64,000 nt of DNA from Fluviicola taffensis DSM 16823 (GTDB lineage Bacteria > Bacteroidota > Bacteroidia > Flavobacteriales_D > Crocinitomicaceae): positions 4,569,578 to 4,633,577 of the forward strand of contig NC_015321.1 of NCBI RefSeq assembly GCF_000194605.1. The letters run 5' to 3'. The notes beneath the pieces were generated by a model that was not told where the DNA came from, did not search any database, and was given only the letters and a program-made list of their open reading frames with translations. The translations under genes and the position numbers were made by a program. Each line of letters begins with the position of its first letter. Position 1 is the stretch's first letter. Positions 25,310 to 34,547 of this stretch are shown here, one piece after another.

Positions 25310-26668
25310 ATGAAAATTCTCACTCTCACAGCTTCTTTCTTAATTACTGCAAGCTTAAATGCTCAATTAGACAATCATTCATTAATCGTACCCGAATTTG
25401 GACATGGATTGATCAAACTCTATTTGCCTACTTCATCTACTTCCATTCAAGCTCATTCGAATTACACCATTGACTTGACTCAATTGGGTCCAGCATTATC
25501 AACAGCTGGAAGTCCGAATTGCACTGCTCTTCTTGGGAATGACTTATTTGTATCCATTACTGGAGCAAATCAACGTATTTATCGTTTTCCAAATTACTTA
25601 CTGAATCCAACTTCTTCTATTGCTAATGTCACACAAGTAACCAATATTGGAAATGATTATGTAGGAATAGTTTTTGATTCAGCTGGAAATTTGTATGCCT
25701 CTGAAGGAGAAAGTTATGATACACACATTGTTCGCTACAATGCTTCCGATTCTTACGCGACTCGTATTGATTTAGGAAATGGTCAAATTCCATCCTATTT
25801 TGCAAATTTTGCTTTCGATGCTAGTGGCAATTTATGGGCAAGTGATTACCGCAATAACCGAATCATTGCAATTGCAGAAACTGATTTAGCTACATCTGGC
25901 GCAAATTTCCACAGTCTTTCTACCAATAGTGGTGATTGGGCAACTAATGGTGGACATGTTGAAAACACCAACGCCATTCTTCAAAACAAACAGGTAGTTA
26001 CCGTTTTTGCACAGCCAGAAGGAATCGCTTTTGATTCAAATGGTTTGCTTTGGGTTGCAAATAACAACGATTTACCAAGTAATGAAAATGCCACTTTAGT
26101 TCGCATAAGTATTAGCTTACAAACTCAGATTCTAGCAACATTAAATCCAGTGGATGCATATCCTAATTTGTCAAACAGTATCAACGGTTTTCAAGTTTGG
26201 AACGTTCCTTCTTCTCAATCAGGGGCAAGCCAATTAGGTGGAATTCAAATTGATAAAATTGCCAATCACATTTTTATCAATGAGGAAATCAGCAATTCTG
26301 GTTTGTCGTTCGACTTAGCTACTCTTTCAAGTATTACAGACAATTTCAGCAATTATCAATTGGGAATTGTTTCAACAAATCCAGGGAATGGCGGAATCAC
26401 ACTTGCTCCTTTGATTTCTACAGTTTCCATAAACGAACTAATTAATCCCCAAGAAATTACAATTTATCCCAATCCAACCACTGGAATTTGTTATCTTAAC
26501 TCTTTGAAGAATATGGAATCAATTCAGGTATTTGATCAATTGGGTAAAGAGGTTGAAGTTTCAATTACTGGAAACGAGATTACATTTCCTTCATCAGTAA
26601 AAGGAATATTCTTTCTAAAATATATAAATAAATTAGAAACAAAAACATTACAAGTGGTAGTTGACTAA
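25310..26668 (+). CDS. Secreted beta-propeller protein with T9SS sorting domain
   Basis: Exported 452-residue protein. Signal peptide (1-18), then NHL/SMP-30-like propeller repeats, visible as recurring motifs: VGIVFDSAGNLYASE, FAFDASGNLWASDYRNNRI, EGIAFDSNGLLWVANNN. Residues about 380-452 form a type A T9SS sorting domain (ITIYPNPTTGICYLNS, GIFFLKYINKLETK). It is thus surface-exposed or secreted. Ligand binding is possible; no catalytic residues stand out. It lies between a lipoprotein and a GH5 glycosidase in one apparent operon. Confidence 0.82.
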   Translation: MKILTLTASFLITASLNAQLDNHSLIVPEFGHGLIKLYLPTSSTSIQAHSNYTIDLTQLGPALSTAGSPNCTALLGNDLFVSITGANQRIYRFPNYLLNPTSSIANVTQVTNIGNDYVGIVFDSAGNLYASEGESYDTHIVRYNASDSYATRIDLGNGQIPSYFANFAFDASGNLWASDYRNNRIIAIAETDLATSGANFHSLSTNSGDWATNGGHVENTNAILQNKQVVTVFAQPEGIAFDSNGLLWVANNNDLPSNENATLVRISISLQTQILATLNPVDAYPNLSNSINGFQVWNVPSSQSGASQLGGIQIDKIANHIFINEEISNSGLSFDLATLSSITDNFSNYQLGIVSTNPGNGGITLAPLISTVSINELINPQEITIYPNPTTGICYLNSLKNMESIQVFDQLGKEVEVSITGNEITFPSSVKGIFFLKYINKLETKTLQVVVD

Positions 26669-26679
26669 TATTATAGATT

Positions 26680-28038
26680 ATGAGAAAACAATTTTACGCG
26701 GGCTTTTTAGTAGTATTTTTCGGAACATATTATGCAATTGGTCAACAAAACACATTGCAGGTTGTTGGAAAAAATCTTACTTCGATAAATGGTCAAAACA
26801 TTATTCTTCGCGGAGTTAATTATGGATTAATTAATCAAGGAGATATCTCCTTAGCTGATGCTGCAGGCTATCAAAGTTATATTGATGAAGTTGCAAATAC
26901 AGGTGCAAATGCTGTTCGTATTCCTTGGTACACAAGCGGACAAAACTGGAGAGATATTCCTGGTCCACCAAACAATGGAACACCTGGAACTGTCGATGGA
27001 TATGTTACAAATGGACATTTAAGTAATATCATCGCCTACTGCATTTCGAAAAAAATGATCCCAATTTTGAGTATTCACGATGATTCTTACATTACTTGTA
27101 AAGATAATTGGGCTTATTTTAATTCAACAGTAATGGATTTTTGGACAGATCCCGATGTATTAACACTCATTGAAGCTAATAAAGCTTATTTAATTATCAA
27201 CTTAGCGAATGAATTTGACAAAGTAAGATGGGGCGCTGGTTCACTGGCAACGGAGTTAAACACCTTTAAATCCAATTATTCAGCAGCAGTTGCTACACTT
27301 CGTCAAGCTGGTGTGAATGTTCCAATCATTATCGATGCACCTGATTGCGGGCAATCTTCTACCGAGCTTTTATCCATTGCTGTAGACATGAATCAGAACG
27401 ATACACGACACAATTTGATTTTCTCTTCTCACGCTTATTGGTATGGATATGCTAGTACACTCGCACAAGTTCAAACGAAATTGAACGAAGCTCAAAACAC
27501 GAATGTTTGTTTTATTTTGGGGGAAGTTGCAACCAATCAGGATGGCGACAACGGCGAATGCGGGCTCAATGACCTATCAACTCTTTATCCAATCATATTA
27601 GATGAAGTCTGTTCTCGGAATATTGGCTGGTTGGCGTGGACTTTTAGTTTGGATTGTTCATCAGCAAGAGAAATGTCGCCCACAGGCTCAGCGTCGAATC
27701 TCACGACTTTTGGCAATGACATTATTAACAATCCCAATTACGGACTAAAATCGACGAATGGTTGTGGAGCTGTAGTAATTGACGAAAGTGTTGGAATTGA
27801 TTCAAAAACTAGTCAAGTTTTTAGTATTGAACCAAATCCTGCTTCTACAAATATTGCCATTCATTCTGCTTTTTCTAATTGCAGCCTAAGCATTCGAAAT
27901 GCATTAGGAGAACTAGTTCTAACAGAAAAACACACTAAAAATTCTAACGTTCGAATAGCTGATTTTAATCCTGGAATTTATTTCGTAGAACTTGAAAATT
28001 CTCAGCAAACACATATTCAAAAATTGATTATCTATTGA
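26680..28038 (+). CDS. Secreted GH5-type glycoside hydrolase with T9SS sorting domain
   Basis: Exported 452-residue glycosidase of clan A, GH5 type. After the signal peptide (1-21) comes NIILRGVNYG, the typical substrate-cleft start, ANAVRIPWY, then acid/base E178 in INLANEFD, SSHAYWYG (H251, Y253), and nucleophile E282 in FILGEVA. FALSLD-type WLAWTFSLDC closes the barrel. A T9SS type A domain (about 375-452) ends GIYFVELENSQQTHIQKLII. Beta-mannan or beta-glucan is the likely substrate from the layout; I cannot decide between them. Neighbours are a sensor kinase and response regulator, fitting a polysaccharide-responsive locus, although no SusC/D pair is present. Confidence 0.88.
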   Translation: MRKQFYAGFLVVFFGTYYAIGQQNTLQVVGKNLTSINGQNIILRGVNYGLINQGDISLADAAGYQSYIDEVANTGANAVRIPWYTSGQNWRDIPGPPNNGTPGTVDGYVTNGHLSNIIAYCISKKMIPILSIHDDSYITCKDNWAYFNSTVMDFWTDPDVLTLIEANKAYLIINLANEFDKVRWGAGSLATELNTFKSNYSAAVATLRQAGVNVPIIIDAPDCGQSSTELLSIAVDMNQNDTRHNLIFSSHAYWYGYASTLAQVQTKLNEAQNTNVCFILGEVATNQDGDNGECGLNDLSTLYPIILDEVCSRNIGWLAWTFSLDCSSAREMSPTGSASNLTTFGNDIINNPNYGLKSTNGCGAVVIDESVGIDSKTSQVFSIEPNPASTNIAIHSAFSNCSLSIRNALGELVLTEKHTKNSNVRIADFNPGIYFVELENSQQTHIQKLIIY

Positions 28039-28074
28039 GCGTACCGTGACAAAATTTGACAATTGGGCAACAGC

Positions 28075-31000
28075 ATGAAACATTGGTTTTGGATTCTTCT
28101 TTTCATTACTCCCTTTTGCAATGCTCAAGATAATGCGGAATTTCCATCGTTTCAGTTTACTCCTCTTTCCATCAATGAAGGATTGAGTAATCGCATTGTT
28201 TATTCAATTTCGGAAGACCAACGTGGATCTATTTGGATTGGAACAGCGGATGGATTGAATCGGGTTGATGGTAATCAGATTCAATCTTATTTTTTCAGTC
28301 AAAGAAATCCAAGCAGCATTTGCAATAACGCTATTAAACATTTTTACCAGGAATCAAATTTCATGTGGATTGGAACAGAAGCCGGGGTTTCTATTTTCGA
28401 CCTAAAAACTGGACGTTTTTCAAAACCAGACCCTCAAAACAAAAGTACGCTCCATTTGGAATTTAACACAACCTTTATAAAGACAAGTAAGCAGTTTTGG
28501 ATTTTAGGTCAACATCATTTTTACAAACTCCTCTCTTCTCAACAAGTAAAACAGTTTGCTTATGAGGGTTCTAAGAAACTGGGAATTCCAGTAAACAAAC
28601 GCATTGATTTTGCTTTTCACGATTTGAATCAACAAATTTGGGGAGTTTCTGGAAGTAGAATCGGACATCTGAATCCCAATAATTTAAATTTCGTAGCTAC
28701 TATTGCTGTTGGAAATGACAAGAACGAAGGAATTACAAATGTTGTCCCTTCAAAAAATGGGCTTTGGATTGGGACTTGGGGAAATGGGCTATTTGCTTAT
28801 GATTCGAATCTGAAGAAACTTACTAAGCTTCGACTTACTGCCCCAATTATTCATGACATCGCTTCCTATTCTGATTCAAAAGGAAATTCATTTCTTCTTG
28901 CAGGTACCAACTTGGGATATGCAATCGTCAATACTTCCACTGGACAGTTTAAAGAATTCGAACTTGATACAGAAGTCAGAAATGTGTTTGTTGATTCCAG
29001 AAACACCCTCTGGTTCGGCACAGATCAAGGCGTTTATTTTGCCGAGCAAGCAAAAACTGGAATTCAAACGCTTCAATTGTCTTCACTTGTAAATAACTCT
29101 TTAAGTACACACATTGATTCCAAAAGACTGATTGGATCGATTAGTTCAACAAATACCAACTATTATACTTCTCTGCTCTATGCAAACGGATTCTTGAAAT
29201 TCGACAAAAACTGGAAATTTGAAGCGTATATTCCTTCTTTGGTAAAAGACTTGTCGCAAACTGCTTTCAGAGATATACGGCACATTTTTGAAATAACGGA
29301 CCATTATTGGATTTGTACCGATGCTGGTTTGGTCAAATGCCAAAAAGATTTCAAAATTCTCAAAATCATTCAATTGCCGTTCACTGAAAAAGCAATCCAA
29401 GGACGCACTTTATTCAAAGAACTAATTCCCTACAAAACGAATCAGTTTCTAGTTCGCGGAGACAAATTTATTGCAATTTTCAACTGGAAAACACAGCAAT
29501 TCAGCTACATTGCCCACACGAATTCTCTGAATAACACAATTCCAGATGATTTGATTGTGGGACAATGTCTGATTGGAAACAAATTGTATGTTGCTTCAGA
29601 AAATTATTTATACTTCATTGATCTCCATTCCAAAGAAATTAAAAAAATCATCTTTCCGTTTTCAGGAAAACGCATCAGCTCTTTTACTTCTTTGAATAAC
29701 TCTTTGTGGATTGGGACTCAAACAGGATTAATTGAATATCGTTTGGCATCTAGCACTTTCCACGCTTATTTTCGTTCTGATGGATTATCTAGCGATAATA
29801 TTTTGCAATTGGCTTCCAATCATAAAATTACGTTATGGATTGCTACAGCAAAAGGCCTTACAGCATTCAATGTATTTACAAAAGCATGCAAAATTTATCA
29901 GAATAAGGAAGGAATTTCAGACGAATATATGGAAGGTGCTTTGTTCTTTGACGAAAAGAATCAATGTGTTTTTTCGGCAATAGATAAAATTTCATTTTTA
30001 GATCCTAGTAAATTCAAAAAATCGAAAAATCAGCAAAGAGTATTCATCACAGAAATTACAGTAGGAAGTAAAAAAGTCCTATGGAAAGAATTCCACAACT
30101 TAAAATCACTTGTTGTACCTTATTCTACAAATGATCTAAGCATTGATTTCACTATTCCAGCATATTTACCCGATTCAAAAGAACAATCTTACTATTATAA
30201 AGTAAACAACCAGTGGAAAAAACTCAATTCGAGCGTTCTGGAGCTATCAAATCTTCCCATAGGGAAGACATTTGTAACCATTGCTTCAAATCCTCAAGAA
30301 TCTATTTTAAACGATCAATTGCTGATCACAATTTATCCTCCATGGTATAAGACTTGGTGGTTCATGGGAATCTGTATCCTTGTCTTTGGGTTATTGATTG
30401 CAAATATGATTCGTTTTAGAGTAAACCAAAGCAATAGAAAGTTTCAAGAAAAGGAACTCATTCAAAATCAAATTCGGGATGCTGAGATGAAAACACTGCG
30501 TTCTCAAATGAATCCGCATTTTATGTTCAATGCATTAAACTCGATCAACAGATTCATTATTCAAAACGACAGTGAACAAGCAAGCAATTATTTAACTACG
30601 TTCTCCAAACTGATGCGAAATATCTTGGAAAATTCAAAAAAAGCAACGATTTCACTCAAAAAGGAAATCGACTCTTTGAGATTGTATCTGGAATTAGAAG
30701 CAGCACGACTGGAACACAATTTCGATTACTTTATTGCTATTGATTCTGACATTGATTCTGAATTTATAGAATTGCCTCCACTCATTTTACAACCTTTCGT
30801 AGAAAATGCTATTTGGCATGGTATAAATAATCTACCAACACGTGGTAAAATTAAAATTGAAGTGAAAAAGAATGGTTCAGAATGCATTCAAATTGATATC
30901 AGCGACAACGGAATTGGAATCGAGATGTCAAAAAAAATTAAACAAAATCAAACAAATCACAAATCCTACGGAATAGAAACAACCATTCATCGCTTGTACT

Positions 31001-31095
31001 TACAAAACGCTGAAAATTCCATTTCTATTATCAACTTATCGGACGAAGCGGGATTAAGCAAAGGAACACGAATTAGCATCTTAATACATCACTAA
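28075..31095 (+). CDS. Propeller sensor histidine kinase, LytS/His_kinase type
   Basis: 1006-residue membrane sensor kinase. Signal peptide (KHWFWILLFITPFCNAQ), two seven-bladed propeller units of two-component regulator repeats (WIGTADGLNRVDG, MWIGTEAGVSIFD, LWIGTWGNGLFAYD, LWFGTDQGVYFA, LWIGTQTGLIEY, LWIATAKGLTAFN), a Y_Y_Y domain (about 680-750), one membrane helix (about 762-781), then a His_kinase domain with phospho-acceptor H815 in RSQMNPHFMFNALNS and an HATPase with FVENAIWHGI. A TTG 12 bases earlier opens the frame, but ATG 28075 gives the proper signal peptide. The cognate LytTR regulator starts 1 base after the stop. The neighbouring secreted GH5 suggests that carbohydrate is the signal (inference). 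Confidence 0.93.
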   Translation: MKHWFWILLFITPFCNAQDNAEFPSFQFTPLSINEGLSNRIVYSISEDQRGSIWIGTADGLNRVDGNQIQSYFFSQRNPSSICNNAIKHFYQESNFMWIGTEAGVSIFDLKTGRFSKPDPQNKSTLHLEFNTTFIKTSKQFWILGQHHFYKLLSSQQVKQFAYEGSKKLGIPVNKRIDFAFHDLNQQIWGVSGSRIGHLNPNNLNFVATIAVGNDKNEGITNVVPSKNGLWIGTWGNGLFAYDSNLKKLTKLRLTAPIIHDIASYSDSKGNSFLLAGTNLGYAIVNTSTGQFKEFELDTEVRNVFVDSRNTLWFGTDQGVYFAEQAKTGIQTLQLSSLVNNSLSTHIDSKRLIGSISSTNTNYYTSLLYANGFLKFDKNWKFEAYIPSLVKDLSQTAFRDIRHIFEITDHYWICTDAGLVKCQKDFKILKIIQLPFTEKAIQGRTLFKELIPYKTNQFLVRGDKFIAIFNWKTQQFSYIAHTNSLNNTIPDDLIVGQCLIGNKLYVASENYLYFIDLHSKEIKKIIFPFSGKRISSFTSLNNSLWIGTQTGLIEYRLASSTFHAYFRSDGLSSDNILQLASNHKITLWIATAKGLTAFNVFTKACKIYQNKEGISDEYMEGALFFDEKNQCVFSAIDKISFLDPSKFKKSKNQQRVFITEITVGSKKVLWKEFHNLKSLVVPYSTNDLSIDFTIPAYLPDSKEQSYYYKVNNQWKKLNSSVLELSNLPIGKTFVTIASNPQESILNDQLLITIYPPWYKTWWFMGICILVFGLLIANMIRFRVNQSNRKFQEKELIQNQIRDAEMKTLRSQMNPHFMFNALNSINRFIIQNDSEQASNYLTTFSKLMRNILENSKKATISLKKEIDSLRLYLELEAARLEHNFDYFIAIDSDIDSEFIELPPLILQPFVENAIWHGINNLPTRGKIKIEVKKNGSECIQIDISDNGIGIEMSKKIKQNQTNHKSYGIETTIHRLYLQNAENSISIINLSDEAGLSKGTRISILIHH

Positions 31096-31096
31096 C

Positions 31097-31837
31097 ATGA
31101 TCAAAGTACTTTTAATTGATGATGAAAAACACTGTTTGATAACCTTAGAGTTTATCTTAAAACAACTGGATGAAGTTCAAATTATTGGAATGGTTCAAAA
31201 CAGCAACGACGGTATCAAATTGGTAGAGGAATTCAATCCGGACATCGTATTTCTAGATATTGAAATGCCGAATCAAAATGGATTTGATTTCTTAGCTCAA
31301 TTTACAACCATTCCATTCAAAGTTATTTTCACTACTGCTTATGACCAATATGCCGTGAAAGCTTTGCGTATGAATGCATTGGATTACTTATTGAAACCTA
31401 TTGATAAAACAGATTTAATTCAGGCATTAGACAATTACAAAATCGAGAATCAGAAAATCACTGATGAACAAATCCAAAACTTGCATTTGTTTCGAAATGG
31501 TAAAATTCAAGATACGATTGCTCTTTCCACTCAATCTGGGTTAATCTTCATCAAAATCGAAGAAATCATGTATTTAGAAGCGAGTAGTAGCTATACTTAT
31601 TTGATTATGAAAGATAAGACGAAGCACTTGGCAAGCAAAACCATGGCAACTTTCGAAGATGTTTTGATAGACAATCCAATCTTTTTCAGAGCTCATAAAT
31701 CACATATTGTCAATTTGAAAAGCATCAAACAATACATTCGTGGAGATGGAGGTGAACTAATCCTAGAAGATGGAAAGTCCGTTTCGCTAAGTCGTAGTAA
31801 AAAACAAGAATTTTTAGAACTCTTTATGAAGATTTAA
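31097..31837 (+). CDS. LytTR-family response regulator
   Basis: 246-residue DNA-binding regulator, partner of the kinase directly upstream. The receiver domain (1-120) has acidic pocket D8/D9, phospho-acceptor D54 in IVFLDIEMPNQ, and K in LDYLLKPIDK. The LytTR domain (about 145-243) has IMYLEASSSYTYLI, FFRAHKSHIVNL and LSRSKKQEFLELF. Its targets may include the operon upstream. Its stop overlaps that of the facing ABC-F gene by 4 bases (TTAA). Confidence 0.95.
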   Translation: MIKVLLIDDEKHCLITLEFILKQLDEVQIIGMVQNSNDGIKLVEEFNPDIVFLDIEMPNQNGFDFLAQFTTIPFKVIFTTAYDQYAVKALRMNALDYLLKPIDKTDLIQALDNYKIENQKITDEQIQNLHLFRNGKIQDTIALSTQSGLIFIKIEEIMYLEASSSYTYLIMKDKTKHLASKTMATFEDVLIDNPIFFRAHKSHIVNLKSIKQYIRGDGGELILEDGKSVSLSRSKKQEFLELFMKI

Positions 31838-33708
31838 GCAAACTCAGACAATTCAATCCAGCGTTCTGTTTTCTCATCTATCTCTGAAACAATTGCACCC
31901 AACTTCACTCCTGCTTCCATCAATTTTTCGTTATTCGAACTTGAATCAGATAATACGTTTGTCCATTTGGTTTTCTCTTCTTCCAAACGCTCCAGGTCTT
32001 TCTCAATCTGATCGAATTCGCTTTTTTCCTTGAATGATAATTTGCGTTTCTCTTTCGGAGCTTCTTCAGAAATCTGCTTCACTTTGACAACTTCAACGGG
32101 TTTATCATCTGTTGATTTATCTTTTTTGTAATCCGCTGCAGTTTGTTTTCTGTATTCAGTGTAGTTACCAATGATATCTTTGATTGCACCTTGTCCTTCA
32201 AAAACGAACAAGTGATCAACCATTTTATCCATGAAATAACGGTCATGCGAAACAACAATCAAACAACCTTCAAATGTTCTCAAGTAATCTTCCAAAACAC
32301 TCATTACGAAGATGTCCAAATCATTTGTAGGCTCATCCAAAATCAAGAAATTGGGATTCGACATCAAAACGGTCATCAATTTCAAACGTCGTTTTTCTCC
32401 TCCACTTAGTTTGTGAACGAAGTTGTAATGCATGTGACGCGCAAACAAGAATTTTTCTAAAAATTGCGCTGCAGAAAGTTGTTTCCCTTTTTCCAATGGA
32501 ATAAACTCAGCAATATCTCGAATAACGTCAATGACCTTTTTATCTTCATCTACTTTGATTAATTCCTGACTGTAATAACCAAAGACGACCGTTTCACCGG
32601 TAACTACTTTTCCTTTGTCAACTTCTTCCCTACTTTGAATCATATTCAAGAAAGTAGATTTTCCTGTTCCGTTGTTTCCAACAATTCCCAAGCGCTCTTT
32701 TCGCTGAAAATTGTAGGAAAAATTATCCAAAATAATTTTATCGCCGTAAGACTTTCCAATTTTATGCAATTCCAGAATTTTAGAACCCAATCGCTCCATT
32801 TTCACTGGAATATCGATTTCATCATCGTCGATTCGTTGACTGGCAACTTTCTTAATGTCTTGAAAACTATCTACGCGGGCTTTTTGTTTCGTTCCGCGCG
32901 CTTTTGGCTGTCTCCGAATCCAATCTAATTCCTTCTTGAAAGTATTTCTAGCTTTATCGATAGTAGATTGCAACTGATCTTGTCGTTCGGCCTTTTTCTC
33001 CAGATAATACGAGAAATTTCCTTTGTATTTATAAAGCGTTTTGTCTTCTAACTCATAAATGGTATCACAAACCACTTCCAGGAAATAACGGTCGTGCGTT
33101 ACCATTAAAATAGTCGATTTTGACTTGGAAAGATATTCCTCCAGCCATTCAATCATATCCAAATCCAAATGATTGGTAGGCTCATCCAAGATTAAAAAAT
33201 CTGCTTCTGCAACTAAAACCTGCGCAAGTGCAACCCGTTTTTTCTGTCCACCAGAAAGACTTCCAACCAATAAACTTGTATCATTCAATTTAAGAACCGA
33301 AAGAATCTGATTAACCTTCACCTCCATGTCCCAAGCATTCAGCTCCGTCAATTCTTCATAACATTCATGGATTGCAGCTTCGTTTCCTTCACGCAATGCT
33401 TGATTGTATTTCTTAACGATTTGAAGTTCGGGTAAATCGTGAGAAAAAACAGCTTCTAAAATGGTGTGTGTTTCATCCAACGTTTCTGTTTGCTGCATAA
33501 AAGCAACGCGCAAATCATTTCTGTAAACAACTCTTCCTGAATCGATTTGTTCCAGATTCATCAAACAACGAAGCAAAGTGGTTTTCCCATTTCCGTTTTT
33601 TGCCACGATGGCAACCTTGTCTCCTTGGTCGATACCAAAGGTAATATCTGAGAAGATTACGCGATCCCCAAAGGACTTCGTAAGGTTTTCAACGGAAAGA
33701 AAATTCAT
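31834..33708 (-). CDS. ABC-F ATPase, Uup-like
   Basis: Cytoplasmic, soluble tandem ATPase of the ABC-F family, 624 residues, which acts on ribosomes or nucleic acids, not as a transporter. First ATPase: Walker A KNGNGKTT (37-44), signature LSGGQKKRVALAQ, Walker B FLILDEPTNHLDLD. A linker with positively charged helices follows. Second ATPase: GNNGTGKST, LSGGEKRRLKLM, FLILDEPTNDLDI. A C-terminal coiled-coil domain (about 555-620, RKLSFKEKSEFDQIEKDLER) places it near Uup. Bacteroidota have several such paralogues; antibiotic resistance is not implied by sequence. Confidence 0.95.
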   Translation of the reverse strand: MNFLSVENLTKSFGDRVIFSDITFGIDQGDKVAIVAKNGNGKTTLLRCLMNLEQIDSGRVVYRNDLRVAFMQQTETLDETHTILEAVFSHDLPELQIVKKYNQALREGNEAAIHECYEELTELNAWDMEVKVNQILSVLKLNDTSLLVGSLSGGQKKRVALAQVLVAEADFLILDEPTNHLDLDMIEWLEEYLSKSKSTILMVTHDRYFLEVVCDTIYELEDKTLYKYKGNFSYYLEKKAERQDQLQSTIDKARNTFKKELDWIRRQPKARGTKQKARVDSFQDIKKVASQRIDDDEIDIPVKMERLGSKILELHKIGKSYGDKIILDNFSYNFQRKERLGIVGNNGTGKSTFLNMIQSREEVDKGKVVTGETVVFGYYSQELIKVDEDKKVIDVIRDIAEFIPLEKGKQLSAAQFLEKFLFARHMHYNFVHKLSGGEKRRLKLMTVLMSNPNFLILDEPTNDLDIFVMSVLEDYLRTFEGCLIVVSHDRYFMDKMVDHLFVFEGQGAIKDIIGNYTEYRKQTAADYKKDKSTDDKPVEVVKVKQISEEAPKEKRKLSFKEKSEFDQIEKDLERLEEEKTKWTNVLSDSSSNNEKLMEAGVKLGAIVSEIDEKTERWIELSEFA

Positions 33709-33761
33709 GCTAATTGTTGTTTTGAAAGTGCAACGCTTGGGCTAAAGCTTCAGCGACGGCA

Positions 33762-33769
33762 CAAAGATA
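33762..33769 (-). promoter_or_regulatory. -7 box of the ABC-F gene
   Basis: Minus strand TATCTTTG, exact TAnnTTTG match, 53 bases before the ATG; no clear TTG at -33. Confidence 0.4.
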
Positions 33770-33818
33770 GGGGATAATTACGAATTACGAATGAAAACAA
33801 TGGGAATAGAAAATATTA

Positions 33819-33888
33819 GACTTAAGATGAAATACTATAGACTTTAGACTAATTCTAGACTTGCGTCTTTTGTCTATAGTCTTAAGTC
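33819..33888. repeat. Imperfect long inverted repeat in intergenic region
   Basis: Right arm GTCTATAGTCTTAAGTC (33872-33888) is the exact reverse complement of the left arm at 33819-33842 once a 7-base insertion (TGAAATA) in the left arm is removed. The 29-base centre again contains TAGACT/TCTAGAC words. It lies between the ABC-F gene and the 3' end of the DUF4293 gene. Confidence 0.6.
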
Positions 33889-33909
33889 ATTTCTAGTCTC
33901 CATTTTCAA

Positions 33910-34377
33910 TTATCTCAGTCTATTCAACGAGTCAATCGTCTTTTTGTCTTTTCGAACTCCTCTGATTCCAAGGAATACAAAAATGAAAGCTGCAGCATGT
34001 AAATAGAAAACAATACCGTATGACAAGTTTGTTGCACCTTCGTTACACATCGTACATTGCATTGGTTCAGCAATTGATCCTAAAACAATCCAAGCTGAAC
34101 TCAGAATATTCAACACCAACAAAATCCATCCTAAGAATATCTGACGATGACGCATTTTGAATGAAAAAATAATCATCAATGCAAAGATTATTTGAACCAA
34201 TGAAAGCATCCAGAAATCCACTTTTTTTCCTTCTGCATCAACCCCTCTAAAAAGATGATATGCTGTTGAATGAACAAACGTCCCTTGATCGAAAGAAAAT
34301 AAATCAGTTCCAAAAAGTGTTGTTGCAACCAAAATTGCTGCTATTAAAAAGTAAACGGTTTGAATGCGCTGAATCAT
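33910..34377 (-). CDS. DUF4293 family membrane protein
   Basis: 155-residue integral membrane protein with four helices (about 5-22, 55-72, 82-100, 122-138). The start MIQRIQTVYFL, a CTMC pair in the third loop and the charged C-terminal tail RKDKKTIDSLNRLR match the Bacteroidota DUF4293 family as I know it. Role unknown. It has its own promoter, TTG-N17-TAACTTTG, directly upstream. Confidence 0.88.
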   Translation of the reverse strand: MIQRIQTVYFLIAAILVATTLFGTDLFSFDQGTFVHSTAYHLFRGVDAEGKKVDFWMLSLVQIIFALMIIFSFKMRHRQIFLGWILLVLNILSSAWIVLGSIAEPMQCTMCNEGATNLSYGIVFYLHAAAFIFVFLGIRGVRKDKKTIDSLNRLR

Positions 34378-34396
34378 GTTTTTGAATATTTGGCTT

Positions 34397-34424
34397 CAAA
34401 GTTATCATTTTCGATGCTATACAA
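34397..34424 (-). promoter_or_regulatory. Promoter of the DUF4293 gene (TTG-N17-TAACTTTG)
   Basis: Minus strand TTG at 34422-34424, 17-bp spacer, TAACTTTG at 34397-34404, followed 19 bases later by the ATG. Confidence 0.6.
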
Positions 34425-34547
34425 TTCCATTCAAGTACATTTTAATCAATGATTTTAGAACATTTATTGTTTTTTGAAATTGTTATGGAAAAACAAAGTA
34501 GTTTACATCTTATTGCTGAAACGAATTAGAAACCAAACTTATCTACT

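Noticed and set aside
31834..33708. Antibiotic-resistance role for the ABC-F protein
   Set aside because: The C-terminal coiled coil and sequence style are those of Uup-like housekeeping members; nothing specific to ribosome-protection proteins.
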